Translations under genes and position numbers: made by a program
The notes under the pieces: model-generated
What the model was told of the DNA's origin: nothing
Seen by the model: the letters and a program-made list of their open reading frames with translations, nothing else
The model's database searches: none
Assembly (NCBI GenBank): GCA_963695675.1
Contig: CAVOGY010000003.1
Span: 62,001-126,000, forward strand
Length of the DNA: 64,000 nt
Source of the DNA: DASUPK01 sp963695675
GTDB lineage: Bacteria > Actinomycetota > Thermoleophilia > Solirubrobacterales > 70-9
Direction: 5' to 3'
In this document: piece by piece, positions 15,610 through 24,270 of the stretch
Layout of the letters: every line of letters begins with the position of its first letter
Position numbering within the stretch: position 1 is the stretch's first letter

Positions 15610-17160
15610 TTAGGACGCGACTGTAGGAGCAGCGGCGGATTCAGCCTGCGCGGTGGCCCTCCGCGGCCACCCTCCCGCCCCTACCTCGGCCGCGAGCACG
15701 CCCCCGACCGCGAGCAGCGCCCAGGTGAGCGGGTCAGTCAAGTAGGCGGCGTAGCCGATCGTGTGAACCAGAAGCGCGATGTAGGCTGCCGCGATCCCGA
15801 TCCGGGCCGGTGTCAGCTCCACCCGGTCCCCCTCCGCGAGGGAATGGAATGGAGCCCCCATCCCGGGGGCGATCGAACGCATGCCGGAGAACACCGTCCA
15901 AAGCGCGGCCGCCAGGAGCGTCAGGTAGGCCCCGATTCCGATCACCCCCTGCTCGGCCGCGACGGTGACCGGCTCCGTGTGGGAGATCGTCGTATCGCCA
16001 GGCCTGACATCCTCGGCGCGCGCGAACTCCTTCGAGAACGAGGCGGATCCGTACCCGTAGACCGGCCGGTGCCAGGCCAGCTTGGCACCCCCGCTGATCA
16101 GGCTGCTGTGGCCCTCACTGATGTCGCGCGCGTTCTCGTTCGAGCCCCCCGCAACGAAGAGCACGCCGATCGCGATCGCGCCGACCGCAACCGGAGTCGC
16201 GATTGCGGCCCAGCGCACGCTCCAGCGCAGGGCGGCGAGCGCGGCCAGCCCCACGAACAGGGCGATGAAGGTGGTCTGGGAGAAGGCGAAGACGAGACCG
16301 GCGAAGGTGATGGCCAGCGCGCCGACCAGGGCGAACGCGACGCGCCTCTCGGCCGTCCAGAGAAGAGCCGCAGCCCCGAGCAGGATGCCCACCATCAGGT
16401 AGCGCCCGTAGATGTTGGGATCCCAGAAGAGCGAGTTGACGCGGAAGTAGAAGTGGAAGTCATTGGACGCCTCCAGCTTGCCGTTCCAGAAGATGTGCTC
16501 GGTGGCGAACTGCCCGATCCCGATCCCCGCCAGGATCACTCCCTCGACGAGCAGGACACCGAACGCGAGCCGGAGGAGGCGGCGGTCCCAGGGCGCCATT
16601 GCGAGCAGGCAGAAGAGCACCGCGAATGGGGTCAGGAAGAAGCCGATGTTCCGCGCCGCGAAGGCAACATCGGCCGAGTAGATCGACTGGATGGCGTAGA
16701 GGCAGATCACCAGCACGAGGGCGAGGACGAGCGGTCTCGGCAGCGGGCGGAGCCGGTCTCTGCCTCGCACGGCGTCCACGACCGCCGCGAGAACGCCCGC
16801 TCCGATCGTCGCGTAGAGCGGGACGAGCAGGTTGACCGCCTGCCCGCCCGAGACGTGCAGCCTGAGCCGGAACGGCAGGGTTGCGACCGCCAGCAGGGGC
16901 AGCAGGATCGGCCAGCGCACCATCGCCGCCGCGCCCACGGCGAGGACCACTGCGGCAGCGACGATCGCTCCCGCAAACTCCGGCGGATGCTCGCGCAGAC
17001 CCTGGATCTCGTCCCAGCCCTGACCCGCAACCAGCGCCGTCGCGATCGCCATCGCGAGCAGCAGCCCGGCCGCTCGGATCCGAGCTTCCGAAACCAGCAG
17101 GGCCGTGGAGACCGCGCCGGCCGCCGCCAAGCAGCCGGCGACCTCGAGGGCCTCGCTCAC
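15610..17160 (-). CDS. O-antigen ligase / Wzy-type polymerase family protein
   Basis: A 516-residue multi-spanning membrane protein with about 12 helices. The Wzy_C-type periplasmic loop is present: YGYGSASFSKEF and TISHTEPVTVAAEQGVIG, in which the histidine and glutamate of the H-x2-(P/V)-x3-A-E-x-G-(L/V)-I-G motif are clear. Such proteins either polymerise repeat units or ligate glycans to an acceptor; with a Wzx flippase next to it, polymerisation is the more likely role. GTG start at 17160 overlaps the stop of the previous small gene (GTGA). Confidence 0.88.
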   Translation of the reverse strand: MSEALEVAGCLAAAGAVSTALLVSEARIRAAGLLLAMAIATALVAGQGWDEIQGLREHPPEFAGAIVAAAVVLAVGAAAMVRWPILLPLLAVATLPFRLRLHVSGGQAVNLLVPLYATIGAGVLAAVVDAVRGRDRLRPLPRPLVLALVLVICLYAIQSIYSADVAFAARNIGFFLTPFAVLFCLLAMAPWDRRLLRLAFGVLLVEGVILAGIGIGQFATEHIFWNGKLEASNDFHFYFRVNSLFWDPNIYGRYLMVGILLGAAALLWTAERRVAFALVGALAITFAGLVFAFSQTTFIALFVGLAALAALRWSVRWAAIATPVAVGAIAIGVLFVAGGSNENARDISEGHSSLISGGAKLAWHRPVYGYGSASFSKEFARAEDVRPGDTTISHTEPVTVAAEQGVIGIGAYLTLLAAALWTVFSGMRSIAPGMGAPFHSLAEGDRVELTPARIGIAAAYIALLVHTIGYAAYLTDPLTWALLAVGGVLAAEVGAGGWPRRATAQAESAAAPTVAS

Positions 17161-17579
17161 GGGGGCGCTCCCGCGGCGTGGACGGTCAATCGCTCGCCGG
17201 AGACGGCGACACGATCGGCGTCCCGAAGGTCGAGCCGGAGGTGATAGGGGCCGGGCGGCAGGGGCTGACCCGCGGAGTCCAGGCCGTCCCAGTCGAAGCA
17301 GTGCGGGGTGTCTCCGCCCTTCAGCGGCCTCGCGCTGGCGAGCACGCGAACCACGTGGTCCGACGGATCCACCACCGAGACCTGCACCGTGTCGTCACGA
17401 GTGAGCCGGAAGCAGGCCCTGTACCGCGGGCCGGGACGGGTCTTCCAGTGAATCGAGCTCGCCACCGGCCCGTCGTGGCGCAGGTGCTGGGTCAGGACCA
17501 TCCCGCCTGCCGTGCCCGCGAGCAGGAGAGCCACCGTCAGAGCGGAGATCAGGGTGGCCGGTCGACTTCGCTTGCTCAG
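17157..17579 (-). CDS. Small secreted or anchored protein in the polysaccharide operon
   Basis: A protein of about 140 residues with an N-terminal hydrophobic signal or anchor (ATLISALTVALLLAGTAGG). A FlgD-like Ig fold follows, seen as FRLTRDDTVQVSVVDPSDHV and FDWDGLDSAGQPLPPGPYHL, the pattern of FlgD/FlgD_ig repeats. No ATG, GTG or TTG lies in frame before the signal. The best-placed start is CTG at 17579-17577, which overlaps the TGA stop of the preceding gene (CTGA). A downstream GTG inside the hydrophobic stretch would truncate the signal. Function is unknown; it may present or bind glycan outside the cell. Confidence 0.6.
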   Translation of the reverse strand: MSKRSRPATLISALTVALLLAGTAGGMVLTQHLRHDGPVASSIHWKTRPGPRYRACFRLTRDDTVQVSVVDPSDHVVRVLASARPLKGGDTPHCFDWDGLDSAGQPLPPGPYHLRLDLRDADRVAVSGERLTVHAAGAPP

Positions 17580-18418
17580 ATTCCCGAGCCGGTCGTGTCG
17601 CTGGCCCCACCCGCGCCGGATCCCACGGCCTTGTCGTCTCCCAGGACCACGGCGACGGGATCCCCCTCCGAGGCGATGCGTACCTCGTTGTCCATCGGCT
17701 GCTGCTTGCGGATGTCGACGATGTCGGAGATCACCCCGGCGCAGTCCCGCCCAGTGCTCGGGTCGAACATGACCACGCTGGTCGTGAACGGCGAGTCGGT
17801 GTTGCCAACCGGCGTCGTTTTGTAGCCGCTCTGCTTCAGGGGAGCGGCGAAGGTGGCGGCCAGCCCCGGCGTCGGGGTGCCGTTCAGCACCGCAACCCTC
17901 GTCTGCCCCGGGGGGCACGGGCCCTTGTTGTTCTGACCCGTGGATGTCGCCGATTCCGAGCCACCACCGACTATGCGGGTCACACCGAAGGCGGCGCCAG
18001 CGAGCAGCACGATCGCGCCGACGATGATGGCCGTGAGTGACCTCCAATCCGAGAGCCAGGCGGGGCGCTCCCGGCCGCCATTCTCTGGGCCTCGGCGCCG
18101 CTGCTCGAAGCGCCGCCGGCGCTCGGCGGCCTGCCGGGCGAGCTCGGCCCGCCGAAATGCCTCCGCTTCGTTGGGCGCGGTGGCCGCGGCGGCCGCAGCG
18201 GCCTTCTCGGGCTCCTTGGCGGCCACCGCCGTGGCGGTTCTCTCGGCGGGAGTGACCGACTCACCGTCCTCGTTACCGCCCTCGACGAGGAAGCTGGCGC
18301 TCTCGCGCAGGCGGCGAATGTCGCGCGCCTGGGCGAAGTAGAGCAGCGCGAGCAGGGCCAGCCCCAGGAACGAGGCGAGGCCGGCGACGGCGCCAACATC
18401 CTTGAGAAGACTGCTCAT
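17576..18418 (-). CDS. Membrane protein with LytR C-terminal (LytR_C) domain
   Basis: A 280-residue protein. Residues 1-30 hold a membrane segment (ASFLGLALLALLYFAQA). An Ala/Glu/Arg-rich cytoplasmic linker with a coiled-coil look (AEAFRRAELARQAAERRRR) follows. A second membrane segment lies at about 135-155, then a LytR_C domain: VAVLNGTPTPGLAATFAAPL and GYKTTPVGNTDSPFTTSVVM. LytR_C domains accompany LytR-CpsA-Psr ligases that attach polymers to peptidoglycan, but here the LCP catalytic domain itself is missing. ATG at 18418. In context it may help anchor the polysaccharide; this is inferred. Confidence 0.82.
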   Translation of the reverse strand: MSSLLKDVGAVAGLASFLGLALLALLYFAQARDIRRLRESASFLVEGGNEDGESVTPAERTATAVAAKEPEKAAAAAAATAPNEAEAFRRAELARQAAERRRRFEQRRRGPENGGRERPAWLSDWRSLTAIIVGAIVLLAGAAFGVTRIVGGGSESATSTGQNNKGPCPPGQTRVAVLNGTPTPGLAATFAAPLKQSGYKTTPVGNTDSPFTTSVVMFDPSTGRDCAGVISDIVDIRKQQPMDNEVRIASEGDPVAVVLGDDKAVGSGAGGASDTTGSGI

Positions 18419-18445
18419 GGCCGGGGCGCGGGATGTTACGGGCCA

Positions 18446-18580
18446 AGCGGCCACCAGGCCGCTCACTTCGCTAAACGGGTTGCTCCTCGGCTTCGCCTGC
18501 GGAGCACCCTCGCATCAGGGGCGAAGCCCCGAGCGGTTATGTGGGGCGGCCGCTTGTGGCCGCGACCTGATGGCGAAGCC
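18446..18580 (+). repeat. Dispersed palindromic repeat, copy D (full length)
   Basis: Modules in order: left arm AGCGGCCACCAGGCCGC, central TAAACGGGTTGCTCC...GGAGCACCCTCGCATCAGG, GGGCGAAGCCCCGAGCGGTT, right arm GCGGCCGCTTGTGGCCGC, end GACCTGATGGCGAAGCC. The copy lies between a gene start and a gene stop on the minus strand. Confidence 0.9.
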
Positions 18581-18589
18581 GGGCGCGTG

Positions 18590-20485
18590 CTAAGGAGTGA
18601 TGTCGTCGAGCGGCAGCGCTGCGGCCCGCCGCTGCGTGACCAGCTCGACGGTCTGCTCGGCGAGATCCGCCTCGTCGCCGGAGCTGACCAGCGACTCGAG
18701 ACGGACGAGCGTCGCGTTCACCCACTCGGGGTCGCGCGGCGCGTCCCTGACAGCGCGCACGATCCGATCGGAGGCAGTGGGCTGCGGGCGCTCGTCGGAG
18801 TTGAAGAGCTCCTCGTGGAGCTTCTCACCCGGCCGCGCGCCGACGTACTCGATCGCGATGTCCACCTCGGGCTCGTAGCCCGCGAGCCTGATCATGTTGT
18901 GGGCGAGATCGACGATCTTCACCGGCTCACCCATCTCGAGCACGAAGACCTCGCCGCTGGCGCCGCCCAGGTCGCCGGAGCGGATCACCAGCTGGACCGC
19001 CTCCGGGATCGTCATGAAGTAGCGCGTCATCTCCGGATCGGTGACGGTGACAGGGCCGCCGCGCTCGATCTGGCTGCGGAAGATCGGCACCACGCTCCCC
19101 GACGAAGCGAGGACGTTGCCGAAGCGAACGGTGACGAAGCGAATCTGCGGATGCTTGCGCCCGGATGCCTCGGCGATCCACTCGGCCACCGCCTTGGAGG
19201 CGCCCATCACGGTGCGTGGATTGACGGCCTTGTCGGTCGAGACGAGGACAAAGCGCTCGCATCCCGACGCCACGGCCGTCTCCGCGGTCACCCGGGTTGC
19301 GATCGCGTTGTTGCGAATCGCCTCGAGCGGGTTCGCCTCCATCAGCGGCACGTGCTTGTACGCCGCCGCGTGGAAGACGACATCGGGCTTGAAGCGCTGC
19401 ATCACCTCGAGCATCCGCTCGCCCTCCTTGCAGTCGGCCAGAACGGATTCGATCCGGGCGAAGTGGCGCTCCTCGATCATCTCCCGGTCGATGCGGAAGA
19501 GGTTGTCCTCGGCGTGGTCGAGGATCACGAGCAATTTGGGCCGGACCCTCGCGATCTGGCGGACGAGCTCCGAGCCGATCGAGCCGCCGGCGCCGGTCAC
19601 CATCACGACCTTGTCCTGCATGTAGGCGCCGACTCGATCGAGCTCCATGCGCACGGGATCGCGACCGAGAACGTCCTCGACCTGGACCTCGCGCAGCTGC
19701 CTGGTGAGCTGCACGCCTCCGCGGAGCAGCTCGAAGACGGTTGGCAGCGTCCGCACGGGAACGCCGCGTTCGCGGCAGGCGGTGACCACTCGGCCGCGGA
19801 GCACGCCCGGCGCGGACGGGATCGCGATGATCACCTCGTCGGGATGGAACTCGTCGAGGACGTCGCCGACCTCGTCAGTCGTGCCCAGAACGTTGATGCT
19901 GTGGAGGCGCATGCCTCGCTTGCGCGGGTCGTCATCCAGGAAGCCGATCGCCCGAGCGCCGAGGTTGGGGTTGAGCTGCAGCTCGCGCGCCACCATCTGA
20001 CCGCCGGACCCGGCGCCGACGACCAGCACGCGCCGAGCTCCTCGTACGTCCCGCCGGGCGAGCCGCTCCACCAGAACCATGCGGACGAAGAGCCGGGCGC
20101 CGCCGATCAGGAAGACGGTGAGCAGGAAGTCGCTGACGACCACCGAGCGTGGGATCTGGTCGTTGAAGGGCTTCAGCAGCAGGAAGGTGATCGCCAGGAT
20201 CGCCGTCGAGACCGCGCAGGCGCGAAGCACCGAGATCATGTCCGGCAGGCGGAAGTAGCGCCACCACTTCTCGTATAGGCCGAAAACGTAGAAGATGATC
20301 AGCTGCCCGACGACCACGAAGCCGATCGAGTTCGCCAGCATGTGGTCGTAGCGCTCCGGGATGCCGCCCGGGGCATCGAGGAACCGCAACCTGAAGGCCA
20401 GGTAGTAGGCCGCGGCGACGAGGACTGCGTCGGCGGCGATCTGGATGAGGCGATGCCGGTAGACGGGGTGCTTGAACCGCTCCAC
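18590..20485 (-). CDS. Nucleotide-sugar 4,6-dehydratase/epimerase, membrane form (CapD/FlaA1/PglF type)
   Basis: A 631-residue long-form short-chain dehydrogenase that acts on UDP-amino sugars. Four membrane helices occupy residues about 10-130. A first Rossmann domain has VLVVGAGSGGQMVAREL. The catalytic Rossmann domain has VMVTGAGGSIGSELVRQIA (NAD site, about residue 295), AAAYKHVPLMEANPLEAIRN, then STDKAVNPRTVMGASKAVAE and MTRYFMTIPEAVQLV. This order matches PglF/FlaA1-like enzymes, which make 4-keto-6-deoxy sugars such as precursors of bacillosamine or QuiNAc. GTG start at 20485. It likely supplies the donor for the initiating sugar transferase in this cluster. Confidence 0.93.
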   Translation of the reverse strand: MERFKHPVYRHRLIQIAADAVLVAAAYYLAFRLRFLDAPGGIPERYDHMLANSIGFVVVGQLIIFYVFGLYEKWWRYFRLPDMISVLRACAVSTAILAITFLLLKPFNDQIPRSVVVSDFLLTVFLIGGARLFVRMVLVERLARRDVRGARRVLVVGAGSGGQMVARELQLNPNLGARAIGFLDDDPRKRGMRLHSINVLGTTDEVGDVLDEFHPDEVIIAIPSAPGVLRGRVVTACRERGVPVRTLPTVFELLRGGVQLTRQLREVQVEDVLGRDPVRMELDRVGAYMQDKVVMVTGAGGSIGSELVRQIARVRPKLLVILDHAEDNLFRIDREMIEERHFARIESVLADCKEGERMLEVMQRFKPDVVFHAAAYKHVPLMEANPLEAIRNNAIATRVTAETAVASGCERFVLVSTDKAVNPRTVMGASKAVAEWIAEASGRKHPQIRFVTVRFGNVLASSGSVVPIFRSQIERGGPVTVTDPEMTRYFMTIPEAVQLVIRSGDLGGASGEVFVLEMGEPVKIVDLAHNMIRLAGYEPEVDIAIEYVGARPGEKLHEELFNSDERPQPTASDRIVRAVRDAPRDPEWVNATLVRLESLVSSGDEADLAEQTVELVTQRRAAALPLDDITP

Positions 20486-20569
20486 GCGGCAGCGAGTCTA
20501 GTGGCCCTTCGGGGGACATTTGGGTGCGAGGTCCCGTAAGCAGGCACCAGCCCCTACCATGCCGCCCCT

Positions 20570-21286
20570 GTGACCGGCCTCGTTCTGCTGACCGGCGCGG
20601 TGACCGACAAGCTGGTCGACTTCGCCACCAATCTGATCGGCGATGCCGGATACGCCGGCGTCTTCGTCCTGATGACCTTGGAGAGCGCCCTGATCCCGAT
20701 CCCGAGCGAGGCGACCATGCTGTTCGCGGGTTTCAAGGTCGACGACGGCACGCTGACCCTGTTCGGGATCGTCGCCGCCGGAGTTCTCGGCAACCTGGTG
20801 GGCTCGTGGATCGCCTACGGGATCGGCTACTACGGTCGCCTGGAGCTGGTCGAGCGTCATCGGATCTTCCACACGAACCGCCGCTACCTGGACTGGGCCG
20901 ACAGCTGGTTCAACCGGCACGGGGACGCGACCGTCTTCTTCTCGCGGATGCTGCCGATCATCCGGACCTTCATCTCGCTCCCGGCGGGAGCCGCGAGGAT
21001 GCCGTTCTGGCGGTTCACCTTGCTGACGCTGGCCGGCTGCATCCCCTGGGTGTTGGGCCTGGGATTCCTCGGCAAGGAGGTTGGGAGCAAGTGGGATGAC
21101 TGGAAGGACCGCCTGCACTACCTCGACTATGCGGTGCTCGCGGCGATCCTGGTGCTGATCGGATACGCGCTCTGGCGGCGCCGGCGCGGCCGGGAGCCCG
21201 AGATCGATATGCGAGGAGGCTCCGATGACGCAAGGGGACGCGGCAGCGCGACCCGTGAGGCGTCAGAGGAGCAACCCGTTTCATGA
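20570..21286 (+). CDS. DedA-family membrane protein
   Basis: A 238-residue inner-membrane protein with four to five helices. The DedA/SNARE-associated motifs are clear: GYAGVFVLMTLESALIPIPS, GNLVGSWIAYGIGYYGRL and FFSRMLPIIRTFISLPAGAA, the last two carrying the conserved re-entrant loop and arginines. DedA/UptA-type proteins translocate lipid carriers such as undecaprenyl phosphate. The neighbour uppP, whose ATG overlaps this stop (ATGA), makes that role attractive here. The GTG start at 20570 follows a TACCAT element at 20555-20560. The C-terminal 30 residues are hydrophilic and contain the bases matching a fragment of the dispersed repeat. Confidence 0.92.
   Translation: MTGLVLLTGAVTDKLVDFATNLIGDAGYAGVFVLMTLESALIPIPSEATMLFAGFKVDDGTLTLFGIVAAGVLGNLVGSWIAYGIGYYGRLELVERHRIFHTNRRYLDWADSWFNRHGDATVFFSRMLPIIRTFISLPAGAARMPFWRFTLLTLAGCIPWVLGLGFLGKEVGSKWDDWKDRLHYLDYAVLAAILVLIGYALWRRRRGREPEIDMRGGSDDARGRGSATREASEEQPVS
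21266..21283 (-). repeat. Fragment L of the dispersed repeat (half of the central module)
   Basis: GAGGAGCAACCCGTTTCA matches copy F (GAGGAGCAACCCGTTTAG) almost fully. It lies inside the last codons of dedA and the start of uppP. It may be a relic of a central-module insertion or a chance match. Confidence 0.4.
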
Positions 21287-22230
21287 TTAGGCCGTCGAGG
21301 GCGATTGTCCTCGGCGCGGTCCAGGGACCGACCGAGCTGCTACCGGTCTCGAGCTCGGGGCACCTCACTCTCATCCCCTGGCTCCTCGGCTGGGACGCGG
21401 AGGACGGGGACCCCGAGCTGCAGAACAGCTTCGGTGTCTTCCTGCACGCCGGCGCAGCAGCGGCTCTCCTGATCGGCCAGCGACGGGTGATCGCCGAGGA
21501 GCTCCGCACGTTCGACACCCGCAAGGCTGCAGTACTCGCCCTCTCCTTTCTACCCCCGGCCCTCTGCGGCCTCGTCTTCGAGCGCCGCATCGAGCGTGAC
21601 CTCGGCAGCCCCCTGCCGACGGCCGCCGGGCTGCTGGCCGGGGCGGCGGCAATGGTCGCCGCGGATCGCCGCCCGCAGCGCCGCGACCGCGGCGAGGCAA
21701 CCGCGCTCGACGGGCTGGCCCTGGGTTGCGCGCAGGCGGCGGCACTCGCCCCGGGCGTCTCGCGGAACGGCGCCACCCTGACGGTCGCCCGCTGGCGCGG
21801 GTTCACCCGCCAGCACGCCAACATGCTCTCCCGCACGGTCGCCCTGCCGGTGATCGTGGGCGCCGCGGGGCTGAAGGGAGCGCGGCTGCGGCGCCGACGG
21901 CTTCCGCCTGGCCAGGGGGCTGCGTTCGGCGCGGGCACCGCGACCTCGTTCGCCTCCACGCTCGCCTCGCAGGCCCTGATCAGGCTGGTCGAGCGAGACC
22001 GCGCGCTCTGGCCCTATGCCGCGTACCGAGCAGGCCTGGCTGCGGTGGTGCTGGCGCGGCACTGGCACCGCTGGCGCGGGCGCAGGGCGACCTCGAGCGG
22101 ACACCCGGAGCCGGCGACATTCGCCGCCGGCGACGGCAAGCCTTCGATGGCCGGGAATGGGATGCCGACCTGGGCCCCCGCCACCGGCCGACTGGCGCGG
22201 GAGTCCCGCCCGCCCGGAGGAGCCGCTTGA
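21283..22230 (+). CDS. uppP: Undecaprenyl-diphosphatase (BacA/UppP)
   Basis: A 315-residue integral membrane phosphatase that recycles undecaprenyl pyrophosphate to the monophosphate for peptidoglycan and polysaccharide synthesis. Both catalytic signatures are visible: VQGPTELLPVSSSGHLTLIP (residues about 13-32; the usual EF/EW is EL) and LAPGVSRNGATLTVARWRGF (about 162-181). About eight helices are expected. The C-terminal 45 residues are hydrophilic and Pro/Ala-rich, longer than usual. Translation is coupled to dedA by ATGA, and purM starts by TTGA overlap at its end. Confidence 0.93.
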   Translation: MIRPSRAIVLGAVQGPTELLPVSSSGHLTLIPWLLGWDAEDGDPELQNSFGVFLHAGAAAALLIGQRRVIAEELRTFDTRKAAVLALSFLPPALCGLVFERRIERDLGSPLPTAAGLLAGAAAMVAADRRPQRRDRGEATALDGLALGCAQAAALAPGVSRNGATLTVARWRGFTRQHANMLSRTVALPVIVGAAGLKGARLRRRRLPPGQGAAFGAGTATSFASTLASQALIRLVERDRALWPYAAYRAGLAAVVLARHWHRWRGRRATSSGHPEPATFAAGDGKPSMAGNGMPTWAPATGRLARESRPPGGAA

Positions 22231-23225
22231 GCGAGGACGCCTACGCGAAGGCGGGCGTTAACCAGGGGGACGCCGACGCCGCTGTCGCGTCATTGGTGTC
22301 CGCCCTGGCCGCCTCACGTCCGGCGGCTACCCGCCAGGTGCTGCCGAGCGGTCACTACGCCAACGTCGTGCGCCTGGACGACCGGACCGGGATAGCACTG
22401 AGCACGGACGGGGTCGGAACCAAGCTGGTGGTGGCCGAGCGCGTCGGCCGTTGGGACACCGTCGGCATCGACTGCGTGGCCATGAACGTGAACGACGTGA
22501 TCTGCGTCGGCGCCCTGCCGCTCGCGATGGTGGACTACCTCGCGATCGATCGGGCGGACGCGGAGGTGGCAGGAGCAATCGGAGCGGGCCTGGCGCGTGG
22601 CGCCGAGCTGGCGGGCATCGAGATCGTCGGGGGCGAGCTGGCCCAGCTCGGAGAGATCGTCACCGGCCTGGACCTGGCGGGCGCCTGCTTCGGCGTGGTC
22701 GCGCTGGACGCCCTGATCACGGGGGCCGCGATCGAGCCCGGTGACGCCGTCATCGGCTTACCCTCATCCGGGCTGCATTCCAACGGCTTCACGCTCGCGC
22801 GCTCGGCGCTCGCCGACATCGCCCTGGACGACGATCGGCTCGGTCGGCCGCTCGGCGAGGTCCTGCTCGAGCCGACCGAGATCTACGTCAAGCCGATCGT
22901 CGAGCTGTTGAGGTCCGACATGGATGTTCGTGGCCTCGCCCACATCACCTCGGGCGGGCTCGGCAACCTGCTCCGCCTCGAAGCCGATGTCGGCTACGAG
23001 ATCGACAACCCGCTTCCCGTCCCAGCGATCTTCACTTTGATCAAGGAGCTCGGGGACGTCCGCGATGAGGAGATGCACGAGGTCTTCAACATGGGCTGCG
23101 GCTTCTGCCTGATCGTCGCCGCCGGTGATGAGGACGCTGCCCTGGGGCACATCCGGGCCCATTACCCGGAGGCCAAACGCATCGGGAAAGCCACCGGCGA
23201 TGCCGGGGAGGTCATCAGGAAGTAA
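22227..23225 (+). CDS. purM: Phosphoribosylformylglycinamidine cyclo-ligase
   Basis: A 332-residue enzyme that makes aminoimidazole ribonucleotide from FGAM with ATP in purine synthesis. Start: TTG at 22227, overlapping the uppP stop (TTGA) with GGAGG seven bases upstream, beginning LSEDAYAKAGVNQGDADAAV. Family motifs are IALSTDGVGTKLVVAE, DCVAMNVNDVICVGALPLAM, the VGGELAQLGEIV glycine-rich segment and GLPSSGLHSNGFTLARSAL. AHITSGGLGNLLRLEADVGY (usually GGG-L-x-NLPR) is slightly divergent. FNMGCGFCLIV closes the second domain. Co-transcription with cell-wall lipid genes is unusual and has no obvious functional reason. Confidence 0.95.
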   Translation: MSEDAYAKAGVNQGDADAAVASLVSALAASRPAATRQVLPSGHYANVVRLDDRTGIALSTDGVGTKLVVAERVGRWDTVGIDCVAMNVNDVICVGALPLAMVDYLAIDRADAEVAGAIGAGLARGAELAGIEIVGGELAQLGEIVTGLDLAGACFGVVALDALITGAAIEPGDAVIGLPSSGLHSNGFTLARSALADIALDDDRLGRPLGEVLLEPTEIYVKPIVELLRSDMDVRGLAHITSGGLGNLLRLEADVGYEIDNPLPVPAIFTLIKELGDVRDEEMHEVFNMGCGFCLIVAAGDEDAALGHIRAHYPEAKRIGKATGDAGEVIRK

Positions 23226-23327
23226 CGCCTCTTGGGCGGGTGGCGCCGTAGGTGGGGCCCACGGACGCGATTACTGAGCGTCCGTGGGATGGTCCCTGCG
23301 GCGACAGGACCCGCGCACCGAGGCGTT
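23224..23327. terminator. Nested inverted repeat / bidirectional terminator
   Basis: An inner perfect 11-bp stem (23258-23268 with 23278-23288, CCCACGGACGC/GCGTCCGTGGG) sits inside outer complementary pairs AACGCCTC/GAGGCGTT (23224-23231 and 23320-23327) and GCGGGT/ACCCGC (23236-23241 and 23309-23314). It lies between the convergent stops of purM and the DsbA-fold gene. Confidence 0.75.
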
Positions 23328-23333
23328 GGGCAT

Positions 23334-24218
23334 CTAGGCGAGCTCCCAGATCGTGCCGGTGAGCGCCGAGACCGGCTTGAGCTTCCAGTCCCGAGCCAGC
23401 GCCCAGAGCTCCGCCTGGACGACCGGGCCCGGCCGATCGGCGAGCACCTCCAGCTCCCGGGTGGCGCAGCGGCCGAAGTGACGGATCGCGCCGATCGGCT
23501 CGAGCGGCCCCTCATTCACCTGCGTCGCTCCGGCGGCAAGGGCCGCCTCGCGGAGGGCCGGATAAGAGCCGCCCATTCCCCATACCCCATGGCGCTCGCC
23601 ATTCTCGGCGATGAAGAGGGCGGAGGGGAAGCTGATGCGCTCATGGCCCTCGGTGCGGTGCACGGCGCCGGCCTCGCGCGCCTCCTCGGGAGGGTTTCGG
23701 ACTTCGTCCAGGTCGGCGCCGAACGCCTCGGTGATCGCGTGCGAGCGGAGATCGACCTCGAAGCGAGCGCGGTCGACGCGCGCCCGGCCCGCTGCTGCGA
23801 TCAGCGAATCCGCGTGATCGAGCTTGCGGCGCTCGAACATGATTCCCTCGCGGAGGCGCCGCAGGTAGCGATAGCCGGCCTCCCAGCCCTGCTCAGAGGC
23901 CGCCTTGACGGCCTGGCAGGCGGGATAGGACGATGCCAGCGGGCTCTCGGTCCAGATGCGCGGGTCGGTCGGCATCAGCCCCTCGGCCGCCACGTCCAGC
24001 CAGTGGGAGATCAGATCGGCGAAACAGTCCGGACCGCTGCCGACCCCGGACTGCCCGTCGCGGTAGCCGCTGCCGTAACGGCGGGCCAGACCACCCATCA
24101 CCCAGACAAACTCGAGCTCGCCATCGAACTCCCACATCACCCGCCTCAGCGCGGGCTCGGCCGTCCATGACCAGGAACAGACCGGATCGGTGTAGAAGCG
24201 AACCTGGACAGTCATCAT
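23334..24218 (-). CDS. DsbA-fold (FrnE/SpxH-like) protein
   Basis: A 294-residue thioredoxin-superfamily protein of the DsbA/FrnE/2-hydroxychromene-2-carboxylate isomerase type. The N-terminus is VQVRFYTDPVCSWSWTAEPA. The active-site segment is C-S-W-S, so the second cysteine of the usual CxxC motif is missing. The helical insertion is at residues about 60-165. A later strand SFPSALFIAENGERHGVWGM contains the cis-proline region. No signal peptide, so cytoplasmic. SpxH/YjbH proteins have CxWC and act as ClpXP adaptors; a single cysteine suggests a non-dithiol role such as isomerase or adaptor. The substrate is unknown. Confidence 0.82.
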   Translation of the reverse strand: MMTVQVRFYTDPVCSWSWTAEPALRRVMWEFDGELEFVWVMGGLARRYGSGYRDGQSGVGSGPDCFADLISHWLDVAAEGLMPTDPRIWTESPLASSYPACQAVKAASEQGWEAGYRYLRRLREGIMFERRKLDHADSLIAAAGRARVDRARFEVDLRSHAITEAFGADLDEVRNPPEEAREAGAVHRTEGHERISFPSALFIAENGERHGVWGMGGSYPALREAALAAGATQVNEGPLEPIGAIRHFGRCATRELEVLADRPGPVVQAELWALARDWKLKPVSALTGTIWELA

Positions 24219-24270
24219 TCTGGCTGGGCCCTGACGGCGCCGCGGCGACCCGCGGGCGAAAATACACGCG

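Noticed and set aside
15559..17244. A long open frame opposite the O-antigen ligase gene
   Set aside because: Arg/Glu/Gln/Asp-rich low-complexity translation without motifs, opposite a clear multi-helix membrane protein; explained by codon bias.
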